DNA of 64,000 bases from Clostridium bornimense (GCF_018917145.1 NZ_JAHLOD010000005.1:42559-106558); one strand, 5' to 3'. Shown: positions 16,542 to 24,926, counted from the stretch's first letter. Notes: a model not told the origin generated them from the letters alone. Made by a program: numbers and translations.

Positions 16542-16625
16542 CTCACCCTCGCAAAGTTAGCTACTTCGATCTTTAAATTACTCATTTAAGTTATAGGTCA
16601 ACGATAACACTTGACCTTAATCCTT
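16528..16625 (-). ncRNA. Candidate antisense antitoxin RNA
   Basis: A minus-strand extended -10 box (TATGATATAAT, complement of 16632-16642) predicts a start near 16625. The transcript would contain a hairpin GGTCAA-loop-TTGACC (complement of 16596-16616) and end at the stem AAGTAGCT/AGCTACTT (16536-16543 and 16559-16566) followed by TTTTTTC on the minus strand. It is antisense to the last codons and 3' end of the toxin mRNA. Confidence 0.6.
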
Positions 16626-16629
16626 ACTA

Positions 16630-16658
16630 ATATTATATCATACTTTATGATATAATAT
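16630..16658. promoter_or_regulatory. Perfect 13-bp dyad of back-to-back -10 boxes
   Basis: ATATTATATCATA (16630-16642), CTT, TATGATATAATAT (16646-16658) is a perfect inverted repeat. Each arm is an extended -10 element pointing away from the centre. The left-pointing one fits the antitoxin RNA; the right-pointing one would give a transcript towards 16690, where AAAAGC/GCTTTT (16672-16688) forms a weak terminator. Confidence 0.7.
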
Positions 16659-16837
16659 ACAAAATTAATATAAAAGCACGAAGCTTTTTTAGTTGAAGGT
16701 AAGATTTCACATTTTGTTTGGAACAATGAAGAAGATAAAACTGTTATGATATGAAGTCAAAATCTTTAATACTATCAATTATACTACATGCATTAAATGA
16801 TTTAACATTTTTAAATTTTGTATAAGGAGAGGTCGCA

Positions 16838-17290
16838 GTGAAATTAGGAATAATATCAGATACTCATGGTGTTTTAAGAAATGAAGTAATAGAAAACCTT
16901 AATGGATGCGATTATATTATTCATGGTGGTGATGTAGGCGGAAAAGAAATTATAGATAATTTAAGAAATATTGCAGGTACAATTGTTGTTAAAGGTAATA
17001 ATGATAAAGATCCTTGGGGATGTACTTTACCTAAATCTAAGAAAGTAAATTTAGATGATTTTGTAGTATATGTTGTTCATGATAAAAAAGACATAGAGTA
17101 TGAGAAATTAGATGATGTAAATATAGTTGTATATGGACATTCTCATAAATATAATGAGGAAAATTATAGAGGTATAACTTTTATTAATCCAGGTTCTTGT
17201 GGTAGAAGAAGATTTTCGTTGCCACTTACTATGGCAATAGTAAAGGGAGATAAGGATAATATAAGTGTTGAGAAAATAATTTTAGAATGA
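16838..17290 (+). CDS. YfcE/MJ0936-type metallophosphodiesterase
   Basis: The 150-residue protein has all metal-binding motifs of the small calcineurin-like phosphodiesterases: GIISDTHG at the N-terminus, HGGDVGG, VKGNND, VVHD and GHSHKY, then the conserved NPGSCGRRR. Such enzymes hydrolyse phosphodiester substrates with two metal ions in the cytoplasm; the physiological substrate is usually unknown. GTG 16838 follows AAGGAGAGG. The gap 16542-16837 upstream holds the antitoxin RNA and the dyad, and otherwise nothing I recognise. Confidence 0.9.
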   Translation: MKLGIISDTHGVLRNEVIENLNGCDYIIHGGDVGGKEIIDNLRNIAGTIVVKGNNDKDPWGCTLPKSKKVNLDDFVVYVVHDKKDIEYEKLDDVNIVVYGHSHKYNEENYRGITFINPGSCGRRRFSLPLTMAIVKGDKDNISVEKIILE

Positions 17291-17384
17291 AGAGGCTGTT
17301 GCAAGTAAAGGATTAGTAGTTACTAATATTAGATGCATTTTATGTTGCAATAGTTAGAGAGCAATTTATTTTGGAGTGAAGATA

Positions 17385-18308
17385 ATGGATACAAGATCAA
17401 TTTATACAAATAAAAGAAATATTGTTTTATTAGCTACATTATGTTGCTTTTTATGGGGCAGTGCTTATCCATGTATAAAGATAGGATACAAACTATTTAA
17501 TATACCTACTAATGATATAGCATCAAAATTTGTTTTTGCAGGTATAAGGTTCTTTTTAGCAGGATTAATTGTTCTTGCTATAGCAGTAGTGATGAAAAAA
17601 GGTATATTTTCATTTAGTAAAAAAGATATACTTAGAATTTCTTTTTTGGGTTTAGGACAAACATCCCTTCAGTACATATTTTTTTATATAGGAATGACAT
17701 TTACTACAGGAATAACGGGATCTATAATAACAGGGTCAGGTACATTCTTTAGTATTATATTGGCACATTTTATTTATAAAAATGATAAGATTAACAAAAG
17801 CAAGATATTGGGCTGCATTGTAGGATTTACAGGTGTTGTTCTTGCAAATCTTAATAACGGTTCACTACTTAAAAGTTCCTTTTCTTTTAAGGGAGAGGGG
17901 TTAATAATGCTTGCAGCATTATCGTTGTCCATATTTTCAATTTATGGTAAGAAGATTACGCAAAAATTGGATGCGTTTATTGTCACAGGATATCAATTAG
18001 CAATAGGAGGATTCATATTGGTGATTTTAGGATATGGATTAGGTGGACAATTAGTAGGTTTTAACTTTAAGTCAATAATATTATTAATTTATATGGCATT
18101 ATTATCCTCAGTAGCATTTTCTATATGGACTATATTATTAAAGTACAATAAGGTTGCAGTTATATCCATGTTTAACTTTTTAGTACCTGTTTTCGGAGCA
18201 ATATTAAGCGCAGTATTTTTAGGAGAGAATATCTTTGATATTAAATTATTAGCATCATTAATGTTAGTTTGCAGTGGTATATTTGCGGTATATAGATGTC
18301 AGGATTAA
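17385..18308 (+). CDS. EamA/DMT-family transporter
   Basis: The 307-residue protein has ten predicted TM segments in two EamA repeats. The first repeat begins with LCCFLWGSAYPCIKIG and the second with GLIMLAALSLSIFSIYGKK. Such proteins export metabolites or drugs across the cytoplasmic membrane. GGAGTG (17373-17378) fits ATG 17385; the open frame also has GTG 17376, which overlaps that ribosome site. A strong bidirectional terminator separates it from the convergent symporter gene. Confidence 0.9.
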   Translation: MDTRSIYTNKRNIVLLATLCCFLWGSAYPCIKIGYKLFNIPTNDIASKFVFAGIRFFLAGLIVLAIAVVMKKGIFSFSKKDILRISFLGLGQTSLQYIFFYIGMTFTTGITGSIITGSGTFFSIILAHFIYKNDKINKSKILGCIVGFTGVVLANLNNGSLLKSSFSFKGEGLIMLAALSLSIFSIYGKKITQKLDAFIVTGYQLAIGGFILVILGYGLGGQLVGFNFKSIILLIYMALLSSVAFSIWTILLKYNKVAVISMFNFLVPVFGAILSAVFLGENIFDIKLLASLMLVCSGIFAVYRCQD

Positions 18309-18396
18309 AATTATTAGCTTTATATTATTATGTTAAAGCAGGTTGCTCTACGTACTAAATCTAGAAGTGATTAGAAGAATGGCTTACTTCAAGAAT

Positions 18397-18440
18397 AAAA
18401 CCCTCTTAAAAATTAAACTTAATTTTTAAGAGGGTTTTAT
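18397..18440. terminator. Bidirectional terminator between convergent genes
   Basis: AAAACCCTCTTAAAAATT (18397-18414) and AATTTTTAAGAGGGTTTT (18421-18438) form a perfect 18-bp stem with a 6-base loop and U-tracts on either strand. Confidence 0.9.
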
Positions 18441-18456
18441 AGTACAAAGCTACTTT

Positions 18457-19890
18457 CTAAATTTTTGATTGCAAGGTTTTGGAGGAGTCTTTTTCTTGTT
18501 TTTCAGCTATAATGATATTTTGAAATTCTTTAACATCTTTAGCAAGTACACCACTTAGAACTAAAAGGCAAATAAGATTTGGAATAGCCATAAGTCCATT
18601 CATAATATCTGAGAAGGACCAGACAACTTTAAGAGCTGTTGTTGCTCCTATATATGATACTAATGAAAAGATGATACGGTATATGATGCAATATTTAGGT
18701 TTCTTTACTAAGTATTCAAAAGCTTTTTCACCATGATATTCCCAACCAATAATAGTTGAAAATGCAAAAAGTACGATGCAAATGCTAACTAGTATACCAC
18801 CAAATTTTCCAAGGACTGAGGAAAATGCCATTATTGTTAAAGCAGATCCTGTGACTAATTCTAAAGAAGCATCTAATGTTCCTAAAACGCCGGAACTTGC
18901 AATAGCAAGACCTGTAATTGTACAAACTACAATGGTATCAAAAAAGGTACCAGTCATGTTTATGTATCCTTGACGTACAGGGTTGTCAGTTGTTGCAGCG
19001 GCTGCAGTTATAGCCGCAGAACCTAAACCAGCCTCATTAGAAAATACACCTCTTGCAACACCCCATCTTAATGATTGCATCATACTTACCATAATAGTTC
19101 CGCCTACGCCACCAGCTGCAGCTTTTGTGCTAAAAGCCATTTTAAAAATAGTAGCAACTCCACTTGGTAAGTTTTTTATATTAAATAAGATTACTAAAAT
19201 TCCTGCTAATACATAGAATACAGCCATTGTTGGCACTACTACTTGAGAAACTTTAGAAATGTTTTTGATACCACCAACAATGATAAGTAATGCAAGGACA
19301 GTTATGATAATACCAGTTATCCATAAAGGTATATTAAATGTTTCTTCTAGAGCAGCAGATATTGAATTGGCTTGTGTTAAGTTACCTATGCCAAAAGAAG
19401 CAAGGACTGTGAATAGTGCGAAAAGAAAACCAAGTATATTACCAACTTTTTTATTTTTGAAAGCATGTTTCATAGTGTACATAGGTCCACCAGACATTTC
19501 ACCATTTTCATTAACTACACGATATTTTATAGCAAGCATACATTCAGCAAATTTAGAACTAAGGCCAAAACAAGCTGAAATCCACATCCATACTAAAGCA
19601 CCAGGACCACCTAGTACCATAGCTGTAGCTACACCAACTATATTACCAGTACCAATTGTTGCTGCAAGGGCAGTCATAAGTGCCGAAAATGGTGAAATAT
19701 CACCTTCACCTCTATTTTTACTACGAGCTTCTTTACTAAGTACACTTTTCAAAGCGTATCCTAGATTACGCCATGGTAGAAAATTCAACCTTATTGTTAA
19801 AAATACTCCAGTACCGACTAATAATACAAGCATTACTGGTCCCCAAATAAAATCATCAATAGAACTTAGAACTTTTGAAAATAAATCCAT
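18457..19890 (-). CDS. alsT: Sodium:alanine symporter (AGCS family)
   Basis: The 477-residue protein has about eleven TM segments and the family hallmarks WMWISACFGLSSKFAE, GGPMYTMKHAF, ATIGTGNIVGVATA and RGVFSNEAGLGSA. It imports alanine or glycine with sodium. The start ATG 19890 follows AGGGGG. The gene has its own promoter and a long terminator-like hairpin in the leader, so expression may be controlled by attenuation. No neighbour shares its strand closely enough for an operon. Confidence 0.93.
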   Translation of the reverse strand: MDLFSKVLSSIDDFIWGPVMLVLLVGTGVFLTIRLNFLPWRNLGYALKSVLSKEARSKNRGEGDISPFSALMTALAATIGTGNIVGVATAMVLGGPGALVWMWISACFGLSSKFAECMLAIKYRVVNENGEMSGGPMYTMKHAFKNKKVGNILGFLFALFTVLASFGIGNLTQANSISAALEETFNIPLWITGIIITVLALLIIVGGIKNISKVSQVVVPTMAVFYVLAGILVILFNIKNLPSGVATIFKMAFSTKAAAGGVGGTIMVSMMQSLRWGVARGVFSNEAGLGSAAITAAAATTDNPVRQGYINMTGTFFDTIVVCTITGLAIASSGVLGTLDASLELVTGSALTIMAFSSVLGKFGGILVSICIVLFAFSTIIGWEYHGEKAFEYLVKKPKYCIIYRIIFSLVSYIGATTALKVVWSFSDIMNGLMAIPNLICLLVLSGVLAKDVKEFQNIIIAEKQEKDSSKTLQSKI

Positions 19891-19908
19891 AATGTATTCC
19901 CCCTTTTC

Positions 19909-19973
19909 AGTAAAAGAAAAAATTCATAGCATTAGAGCTATTGTAGACAACATCGCCCTAAAACTATGAATTT
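19909..19973 (-). promoter_or_regulatory. Hairpin leader/possible attenuator of the alanine symporter gene
   Basis: On the minus strand AAATTCATAG (complement of 19964-19973) pairs with CTATGAATTT (19920-19929), enclosing TTAGGGC/GCTCTAA (19955-19961 and 19932-19938), and is followed by TTTTTTCTTTT. This is a terminator shape 20 bases before the ribosome site. I see no T-box, glycine riboswitch or other known aptamer. Confidence 0.55.
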
Positions 19974-19987
19974 CTAAGATTTAACTT

Positions 19988-20016
19988 ATCATATCACAAT
20001 TAGTATAATATGTAAA
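19988..20016 (-). promoter_or_regulatory. Promoter of the alanine symporter gene
   Basis: TTTACA (complement of 20011-20016), a 17-bp spacer and TATGAT (19988-19993) fit sigma-A. Transcription would start near 19981, giving a leader of about 90 bases. Confidence 0.7.
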
Positions 20017-20089
20017 GCATAGGTGGAATTTTTAGATTATTATACATTAGTGAAGAAAACTATGTAGAAGCATCTATTTAGTAGATTAA

Positions 20090-20737
20090 TTATTCAATGG
20101 CCTCATTTTTATGGATAATATATGTCTTAAAAAGAATATCTTCAACAAAAGAATATAAACTGCTTGTTATGAAATATATACCTAATGCAACGGGAGTCCT
20201 TAATGTTAATAGAACACTGATTATAACTGTAGTTAGTATCATTTCTTTGTTAGGTGAAGTTTTAGATGCAGCTTTAAAATAAGGAATATAATTTATCAAA
20301 TTTGGAGCTAACACAATTAATGTATATATACAAGGAATTATAAACAAGTTATCAGGTAAGTTCAAATTATTAATCCAAGGAACCAATATAGTTGAATATC
20401 CATAAGGCATTTTTACAAACGTATGGTATAGTGAATAAATTATCGGCATTTGCAGCAAAAGAGTAGTACAACCTAACATTCCTTTTAAACTGTCTTTAGA
20501 GTATTTTTTTAATTCAGACTCAAGCTTTTTAGGATTATTTTTATATTTTTCTTTGAGTTTGTTTATTTTTTCTCCTAAAATTTGTTGATTTTTCATAGAT
20601 ATTTTTTGCTTTATTGATAGTGGCATTAGGAATACCTTCACTAATAGAGTAATTATAACTATAGCAATTCCCAAATCTCCAGTGCAGTCTAATAATATAT
20701 TTAATAAACTTTGTAACATATTTGAAATGAAATCCAT
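20090..20737 (-). CDS. Short YidC/Oxa1-type membrane insertase
   Basis: The 215-residue protein matches the conserved YidC core: a first TM with GIAIVIITLLVKVFLMPLS, a coiled coil KINKLKEKYKNNPKKLESEL, and LGCTTLLLQMPIIYSLYHTF. It lacks a lipoprotein signal and is shorter than the usual SpoIIIJ/YidC2 (about 255 residues), starting directly with the first membrane segment. It should help insert membrane proteins. AAGGAGAG precedes ATG 20737. A small membrane protein gene lies 47 bases upstream on the same strand, so this may be a dedicated insertase for a special substrate rather than the housekeeping copy. Confidence 0.88.
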   Translation of the reverse strand: MDFISNMLQSLLNILLDCTGDLGIAIVIITLLVKVFLMPLSIKQKISMKNQQILGEKINKLKEKYKNNPKKLESELKKYSKDSLKGMLGCTTLLLQMPIIYSLYHTFVKMPYGYSTILVPWINNLNLPDNLFIIPCIYTLIVLAPNLINYIPYFKAASKTSPNKEMILTTVIISVLLTLRTPVALGIYFITSSLYSFVEDILFKTYIIHKNEAIE

Positions 20738-20784
20738 TCTTTTCTCTCCTTTTTATTTATGTTATTCTAAATGGTTCATTTCAA

Positions 20785-21015
20785 TTAAAATAGACTACAA
20801 TATCTCCATATATCATATTTCAAATAACTGATATACTGCTTTGGCTGTCGCATTTTAGAGTACTTCAGTCTTTTAAGAAATAAATTCTTTATTAGTACAT
20901 ATTGAATTGCATGAGATAATTCTGTTTTAAAGATATATGCTAAATAACTAACTGCCGATATTATAAAAGTTATATATAGAAATATATTTAGCAGATTTTC
21001 ATAATTTAATCGCAT
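20785..21015 (-). CDS. Small membrane protein upstream of yidC-like gene
   Basis: The 76-residue product has one clear TM segment ([19 protein letters not shown]) followed by a basic, Tyr/Lys-rich tail ([20 protein letters not shown]). GAGGTG (complement of 21026-21031) precedes ATG 21015. It is probably co-transcribed with the YidC-like gene and could be its substrate or partner; no family was recognised. Confidence 0.55.
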   Translation of the reverse strand: MRLNYENLLNIFLYITFIISAVSYLAYIFKTELSHAIQYVLIKNLFLKRLKYSKMRQPKQYISYLKYDIWRYCSLF

Positions 21016-21125
21016 TTATTCACCTCACTTAAATTTCAATATGATAATGATTTAATTATAAACAAATATACACTTTATGTAAATACAGTGATAAAATGTA
21101 TAGAGTATAAAGGAAGGTGGAAATT

Positions 21126-21479
21126 ATGAAAAAGTGGTATGATGAGGAATATGAATTTGAAATTGAAGTTATAGGATTTCTTAACAGTGATCATACAGAA
21201 CATTATTGCAGAAATGGTGAAGAGATAGGGGACAAGTATACTTGTACTTATGGATGTCCTGTAAATGAAGCAGGTGAGGGAATTTGTTCAAAGGTAATGA
21301 TGATACTATTTCCAACTATGGAGGCTGTAAGAAGTGGTGGGGATTTGGAAAGCATAGGCGGAAGTAGTAGGTATAGTAAAGACATTGTATGTCCGGATGG
21401 CTGTGTTATTTTTAGATTGACAGCAAAGAATCTTGGAAATGAGAATTTCTATAAAGGCAAATTCTTTGGGGAATCTTAA
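21126..21479 (+). CDS. TIGR04076-family protein
   Basis: This 117-residue cysteine-containing protein matches the layout of TIGR04076 proteins: CTYGCPVNEAGEGICSKVMMILFPTMEAVRSGGDL, interrupted here in description only by position (about residues 36-70), then VCPDGCVIFRLTA near the end. The conserved cysteines suggest metal or redox chemistry, but no function is established. AAGGAAGGTGG (21110-21120) places the start at ATG 21126 rather than the GTG at 21118. Confidence 0.7.
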   Translation: MKKWYDEEYEFEIEVIGFLNSDHTEHYCRNGEEIGDKYTCTYGCPVNEAGEGICSKVMMILFPTMEAVRSGGDLESIGGSSRYSKDIVCPDGCVIFRLTAKNLGNENFYKGKFFGES

Positions 21480-21496
21480 TATTGATCTAAAATTAA

Positions 21497-21730
21497 ATTT
21501 GGTGGAGTGATGGATTTGGTCGCGGAAGTGATTATAAAGACGGAGTTAACTATTCAAGAAAAGCAGGACTATTTATAGAGAATATACATACACCTGTTGA
21601 AAAACAAAATAATTTATTTCTTGATAACCTAGATGGAGATAATTTATTTCATTGTTATATGCAGTGTATTGATGATTGTGTAGAATTCGATATTCCCATA
21701 ATGGTGCCCTATGCAGAGTATACTACATAG
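21497..21730 (+). pseudogene. Coding-like remnant without a start codon
   Basis: The frame 21497-21730 is open for 77 codons and looks coding (GFGRGSDYKDGVNYSRKAG, then QCIDDCVEFDIPIMVPYAEY) but has no usable start codon after the upstream TAA at 21494-21496. An out-of-frame ATG 21510 follows GGTGGAG and stops after 22 codons. It looks like the 3' part of a gene whose 5' end was lost. No family was recognised. Confidence 0.4.
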
Positions 21731-21732
21731 GG

Positions 21733-23226
21733 TTAACCTCCAATAAGTTTCTTTTCTGTTTGTAAGTCAAAATTAACATTTTTAATAATACACCATGTCT
21801 TACCATTATCTTCTGATTGGCATAATAGATAGCTTTTATCGCTATAATAACTTTGATCTGATTGTAGTCGTAGATATAAAAGATAACTTTCTTTATAAGG
21901 TGCACTTAGTTTTATTGGTGCGATATTCATAGATTCTTTTTCTAGCAAATTTGAAAGCATGTTATCAAAGGAAATAGTTTCAAAGTTCTTACCACCATTT
22001 TCTGTTCTAAGTAATTGAATTTTTTTATCAGATTTTACAGATAAAAATCCAAGGTTCTCATTAAAAAAAGTTAAGTTAATATTATTTATGTCAGCTATTT
22101 TGGGAATATCATTATTTATAATAGTATTTTCGTTAATAGTAGGATTATATTTACATAGAGTGTAAGTATTAGAACTCTGGTCGTTAGTTAATAATTTGTA
22201 GATAATAGTATCATTTAATCTAAATTCAACTTCATTATCATTTACTGGTTTAGATATTTGTTTTTCAATATTTGACAAGTCGCAACGATCCAAGGATGTA
22301 GTTATTTCACCATCAGTTGTATCAATATTATCAGTAATAATATATTTTAAAGAAGGAGCAATCATTTCTTGATTAGGAATAAATAAAGAAATAGTATAGC
22401 CAGTTACTGAAGACGTACATAAGTTAGTTGGTTATTTTGTAGTTCCTTTTGAATCTATATATACAATTCCTTTTGTATTAGCAGAGAATGTTCTTTCACC
22501 AGAATAAGATATACCATATGTATGTGAATCATAATTACTAGTTGCATATTTCAGTGAGAGAGAACTAAGATTATTGATAAAAGGATATAATCTATATTTT
22601 TTGTTATAATTTGCTTTTACATCTTTATTCATTGTTAAAGAAATAGTCTTTGTTTTATTATAGTTATAGTTAATATAAAAACTATCTGTACCACCACGTT
22701 CATTCTTTCCATATAATAATCCATTAATTGAAGTAATAGTTCCTTGGTTATTAAAAAATATTTTGAAGCTATCTGAAATATATAAATCCTTAGGTAAAGT
22801 AACTTTATTAGAAATATCATTGAATACATTTTTAAATTCATCTGTATAAATATTATCATTACTTAGGTTTATATAAATATTTTTTTCAGGATGAGATAAT
22901 TTTTTTAAAATATATGGTTCATATTTACTATCATATATAAATGTTTTATATATGAATGTTAATGTTATGATGATTATTATAAATAAATAAGAATATTTCA
23001 AGATTTTAGATGATATGTTCATAAATGATTGTTCTCTTTTATATCGTATATAAAGTGAAATTAGAAAGTATGAAATTGTTGAAATAAGACAAATTATAAA
23101 CAGCATAAAATAGAAAAATGATGTTAGAAAATTTGTATAATATGATTTGTAAAAAAAGTGCAACGTAAAAAAGTAGAATATAATAAAGATAAGTTTATAT
23201 ATGATAAATTTTAGATTGCTTCTCAT
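21733..23226 (-). pseudogene. Membrane-anchored BNR/Asp-box protein split by one in-frame stop
   Basis: ATG 23226 follows AAAGGA and opens 264 codons with three N-terminal TM segments (about residues 8-27, 33-54 and 76-96) and an extracellular part. TAA at 22432-22434 then interrupts. The same frame continues without a stop for another 232 codons to 21733, including 22 coding-like codons before the first ATG (22365), which has no ribosome site. The second part has two Asp-box-like motifs, RTENGGKNF and SEDNGKTW, as in BNR/sialidase-like propellers. The intact protein would be 497 residues. Pseudogene, sequencing error and stop readthrough are all possible. Confidence 0.7.
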
Positions 23227-23348
23227 ATCGAATCCTTTCTTTACTCTTGTGTAAAAGAGTCATATAATAAAACATCAATGAAATATATGTATGATATTAC
23301 ATTATACAACATAAAAGTTCAATAAAAATATAAATCAAAATATCTATA

Positions 23349-23456
23349 TTTAAAGGACTAAAGAGATTTATATCTGATGAATATATTGAATCTTTAAAAA
23401 GCGAAGGCGTATAAGTTAAAGAAATAGCTTTAAGTAAATATGAAGAATTGATGTAA
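23349..23456 (+). pseudogene. Short gene remnant with one stop
   Basis: The frame reads KGLKRFISDEYIESLKSEGV, TAA (23412-23414), then VKEIALSKYEELM and TAA (23454-23456). It has strong coding character but no start or ribosome site, so it is probably the tail of a decayed gene. Confidence 0.35.
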
Positions 23457-23526
23457 AAGTAGTATTATAGATACATAGATTCATTACTATTAATTGCAAA
23501 GATACAATCTAAAGGAGGTGCATCTA

Positions 23527-23748
23527 ATGGCAGATATCAAATATGAAATAGAAAAAGAATTAGGATCAATATCAGAATCAGCTAAGGGGTGGAAAAAAGA
23601 ATTAAATCTTATAAGTTGGAATGGTAGAGAAGCTAAATATGATTTAAGAGAATGGGCTCCAGGACATGAGAAAATGGGGAAAGGTATTACTCTTACTGTA
23701 GATGAATTGAAATCATTAAAAGAGGTGCTTACCAATATGGATATATAG
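23527..23748 (+). CDS. YdbC/PC4-like ssDNA-binding protein
   Basis: The 73-residue protein matches the YdbC family of PC4-fold proteins: YEIEKELGSISESAKGWKKE, LISWNGREAKYDLREWAP and GKGITLTVDELKSLKEVL. Family members bind single-stranded DNA as dimers, and the exact role in Firmicutes is open. AAAGGAGGTG (23511-23520) fixes the start at ATG 23527; the open frame begins earlier. A terminator follows. Confidence 0.88.
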   Translation: MADIKYEIEKELGSISESAKGWKKELNLISWNGREAKYDLREWAPGHEKMGKGITLTVDELKSLKEVLTNMDI

Positions 23749-23792
23749 GTTTTGATGGAATCAATTGAGATATAGTAGTTATTGCTTAAAAT

Positions 23793-23832
23793 AAAAGGAA
23801 CTGAGATGTAAATAAATCTTAGTTCCTTTTGA
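23793..23832. terminator. Terminator after the YdbC-like gene
   Basis: AAAAGGAACTGAGAT (23793-23807) pairs with ATCTTAGTTCCTTTT (23816-23830), with one G-U, and has T/A tracts on both sides, so it may serve the convergent MerR gene too. Confidence 0.8.
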
Positions 23833-23931
23833 ATTATTTCCTAAGAATTTAATTTTTACAGTATTCTTTTATAGTTATCTTCTGATTTTAGGTACTAAGT
23901 TATTTGTATCAATCATTACTTCATTCTTAAA

Positions 23932-24720
23932 TTATTTAGTAATTGGAATATAAATTTCAGTAATAATTTCATTACCATTTATGGGACCTTTTATATATTT
24001 TTCATAGGATTCTCCATTACTTTTATAATTATTTTTATTAATCCAGTCAATTAACTTTCCGTATCCTGCTGAAAGATTGCTATAGCCACCTTGTATTGTT
24101 GCTGTAGCATATAATCCACCAGGGAATACTCTTGTACCTTTAAAATGTTCTTTAATAGGTATAGCAATTTCGGTATCATTGGCATTTTCATCAAATTCTG
24201 ATCCATAGTATATAGACATCGGAGCACCAAGAACTGTTAGATCATTTTTAGTTACAATTTCAAATAACTTTCCAATATATTTACCATATTCATTAACATC
24301 CATTACTTGTCTACTACTTAAAATGTTAACGTCCTCTGTATTTACTAGCTTAATATCTATATCTTCTATAAATGACATTATATCAAGACCTTTCTTCAAT
24401 CTTACAATATCGTCCATCATTTGTTTTTCAATTTCTTTATATTCTGAAATTACATTTTTAATAAGCTCTTCTTTAGCAAGAATTTTCTCCAAAAGAATAT
24501 TAGGATTTGAGTGTAATATTTCAGAAATTTCATCTAATGAAAATTGGTATTTTTTTAATCGTTCAATCAACAGCATTTCTTTAACTTGACCTATTTCATA
24601 ATATCTATATCCGGTATCTTCATTTATTTTCTTTGGCTTAATAAGATTTATACTATCGTAATGTCTTAAAGTTCTTGAACTGACTTTACATATTTTTGAG
24701 AATTCTCCGATTGTAAGCAT
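23932..24720 (-). CDS. MerR-family regulator with GyrI-like effector domain
   Basis: Residues 1-70 are the MerR winged helix (LTIGEFSKICKVSSRTLRHYD, then INEDTGYRYYEIGQV). A dimerisation coiled coil spans about 75-120. The C-terminal ~140 residues look like a GyrI/BmrR-type ligand-binding domain, with GAPMSIYYGSEFDEN and GGLYATATIQGGY. It probably senses amphipathic compounds and activates by twisting a long-spacer promoter. Such a promoter lies directly upstream, so autoregulation is likely. AGGAGG precedes ATG 24720. Confidence 0.93.
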   Translation of the reverse strand: MLTIGEFSKICKVSSRTLRHYDSINLIKPKKINEDTGYRYYEIGQVKEMLLIERLKKYQFSLDEISEILHSNPNILLEKILAKEELIKNVISEYKEIEKQMMDDIVRLKKGLDIMSFIEDIDIKLVNTEDVNILSSRQVMDVNEYGKYIGKLFEIVTKNDLTVLGAPMSIYYGSEFDENANDTEIAIPIKEHFKGTRVFPGGLYATATIQGGYSNLSAGYGKLIDWINKNNYKSNGESYEKYIKGPINGNEIITEIYIPITK

Positions 24721-24759
24721 TTTAACCTCCTAAATACATTAATTATCTAGCTTTATTTA

Positions 24760-24790
24760 ATTATAAACTTTTACATTACGTAAAGGTCAA
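24760..24790 (-). promoter_or_regulatory. MerR-type promoter with 19-bp spacer and dyad
   Basis: On the minus strand TTGACC (complement of 24785-24790) and TATAAT (24760-24765) are separated by 19 bp. ACTTTTAC (24767-24774) and GTAAAGGT (24780-24787) form a dyad around ATTAC inside the spacer. This is the classic MerR/BmrR/Mta operator architecture. Confidence 0.88.
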
Positions 24791-24926
24791 TAGGAAAATT
24801 AGTCTTTATATTTATAACGCAATTATAGTTATGAAATGTAATATATTGCAAGAATTTAAAGGGCATGATATACTGCGATATATAGCATATTTTAACAAAA
24901 AAGCATAATAGAGAAAGGGGAAAACA

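Noticed and set aside
18776..19969. Three plus-strand ORFs opposite the alanine symporter gene
   Set aside because: They are antisense shadows of a strongly conserved gene and have no ribosome sites or family features.
19891..19985. Glycine riboswitch or T-box in the alanine symporter leader
   Set aside because: The leader is too short, and none of the conserved cores of those elements is present.
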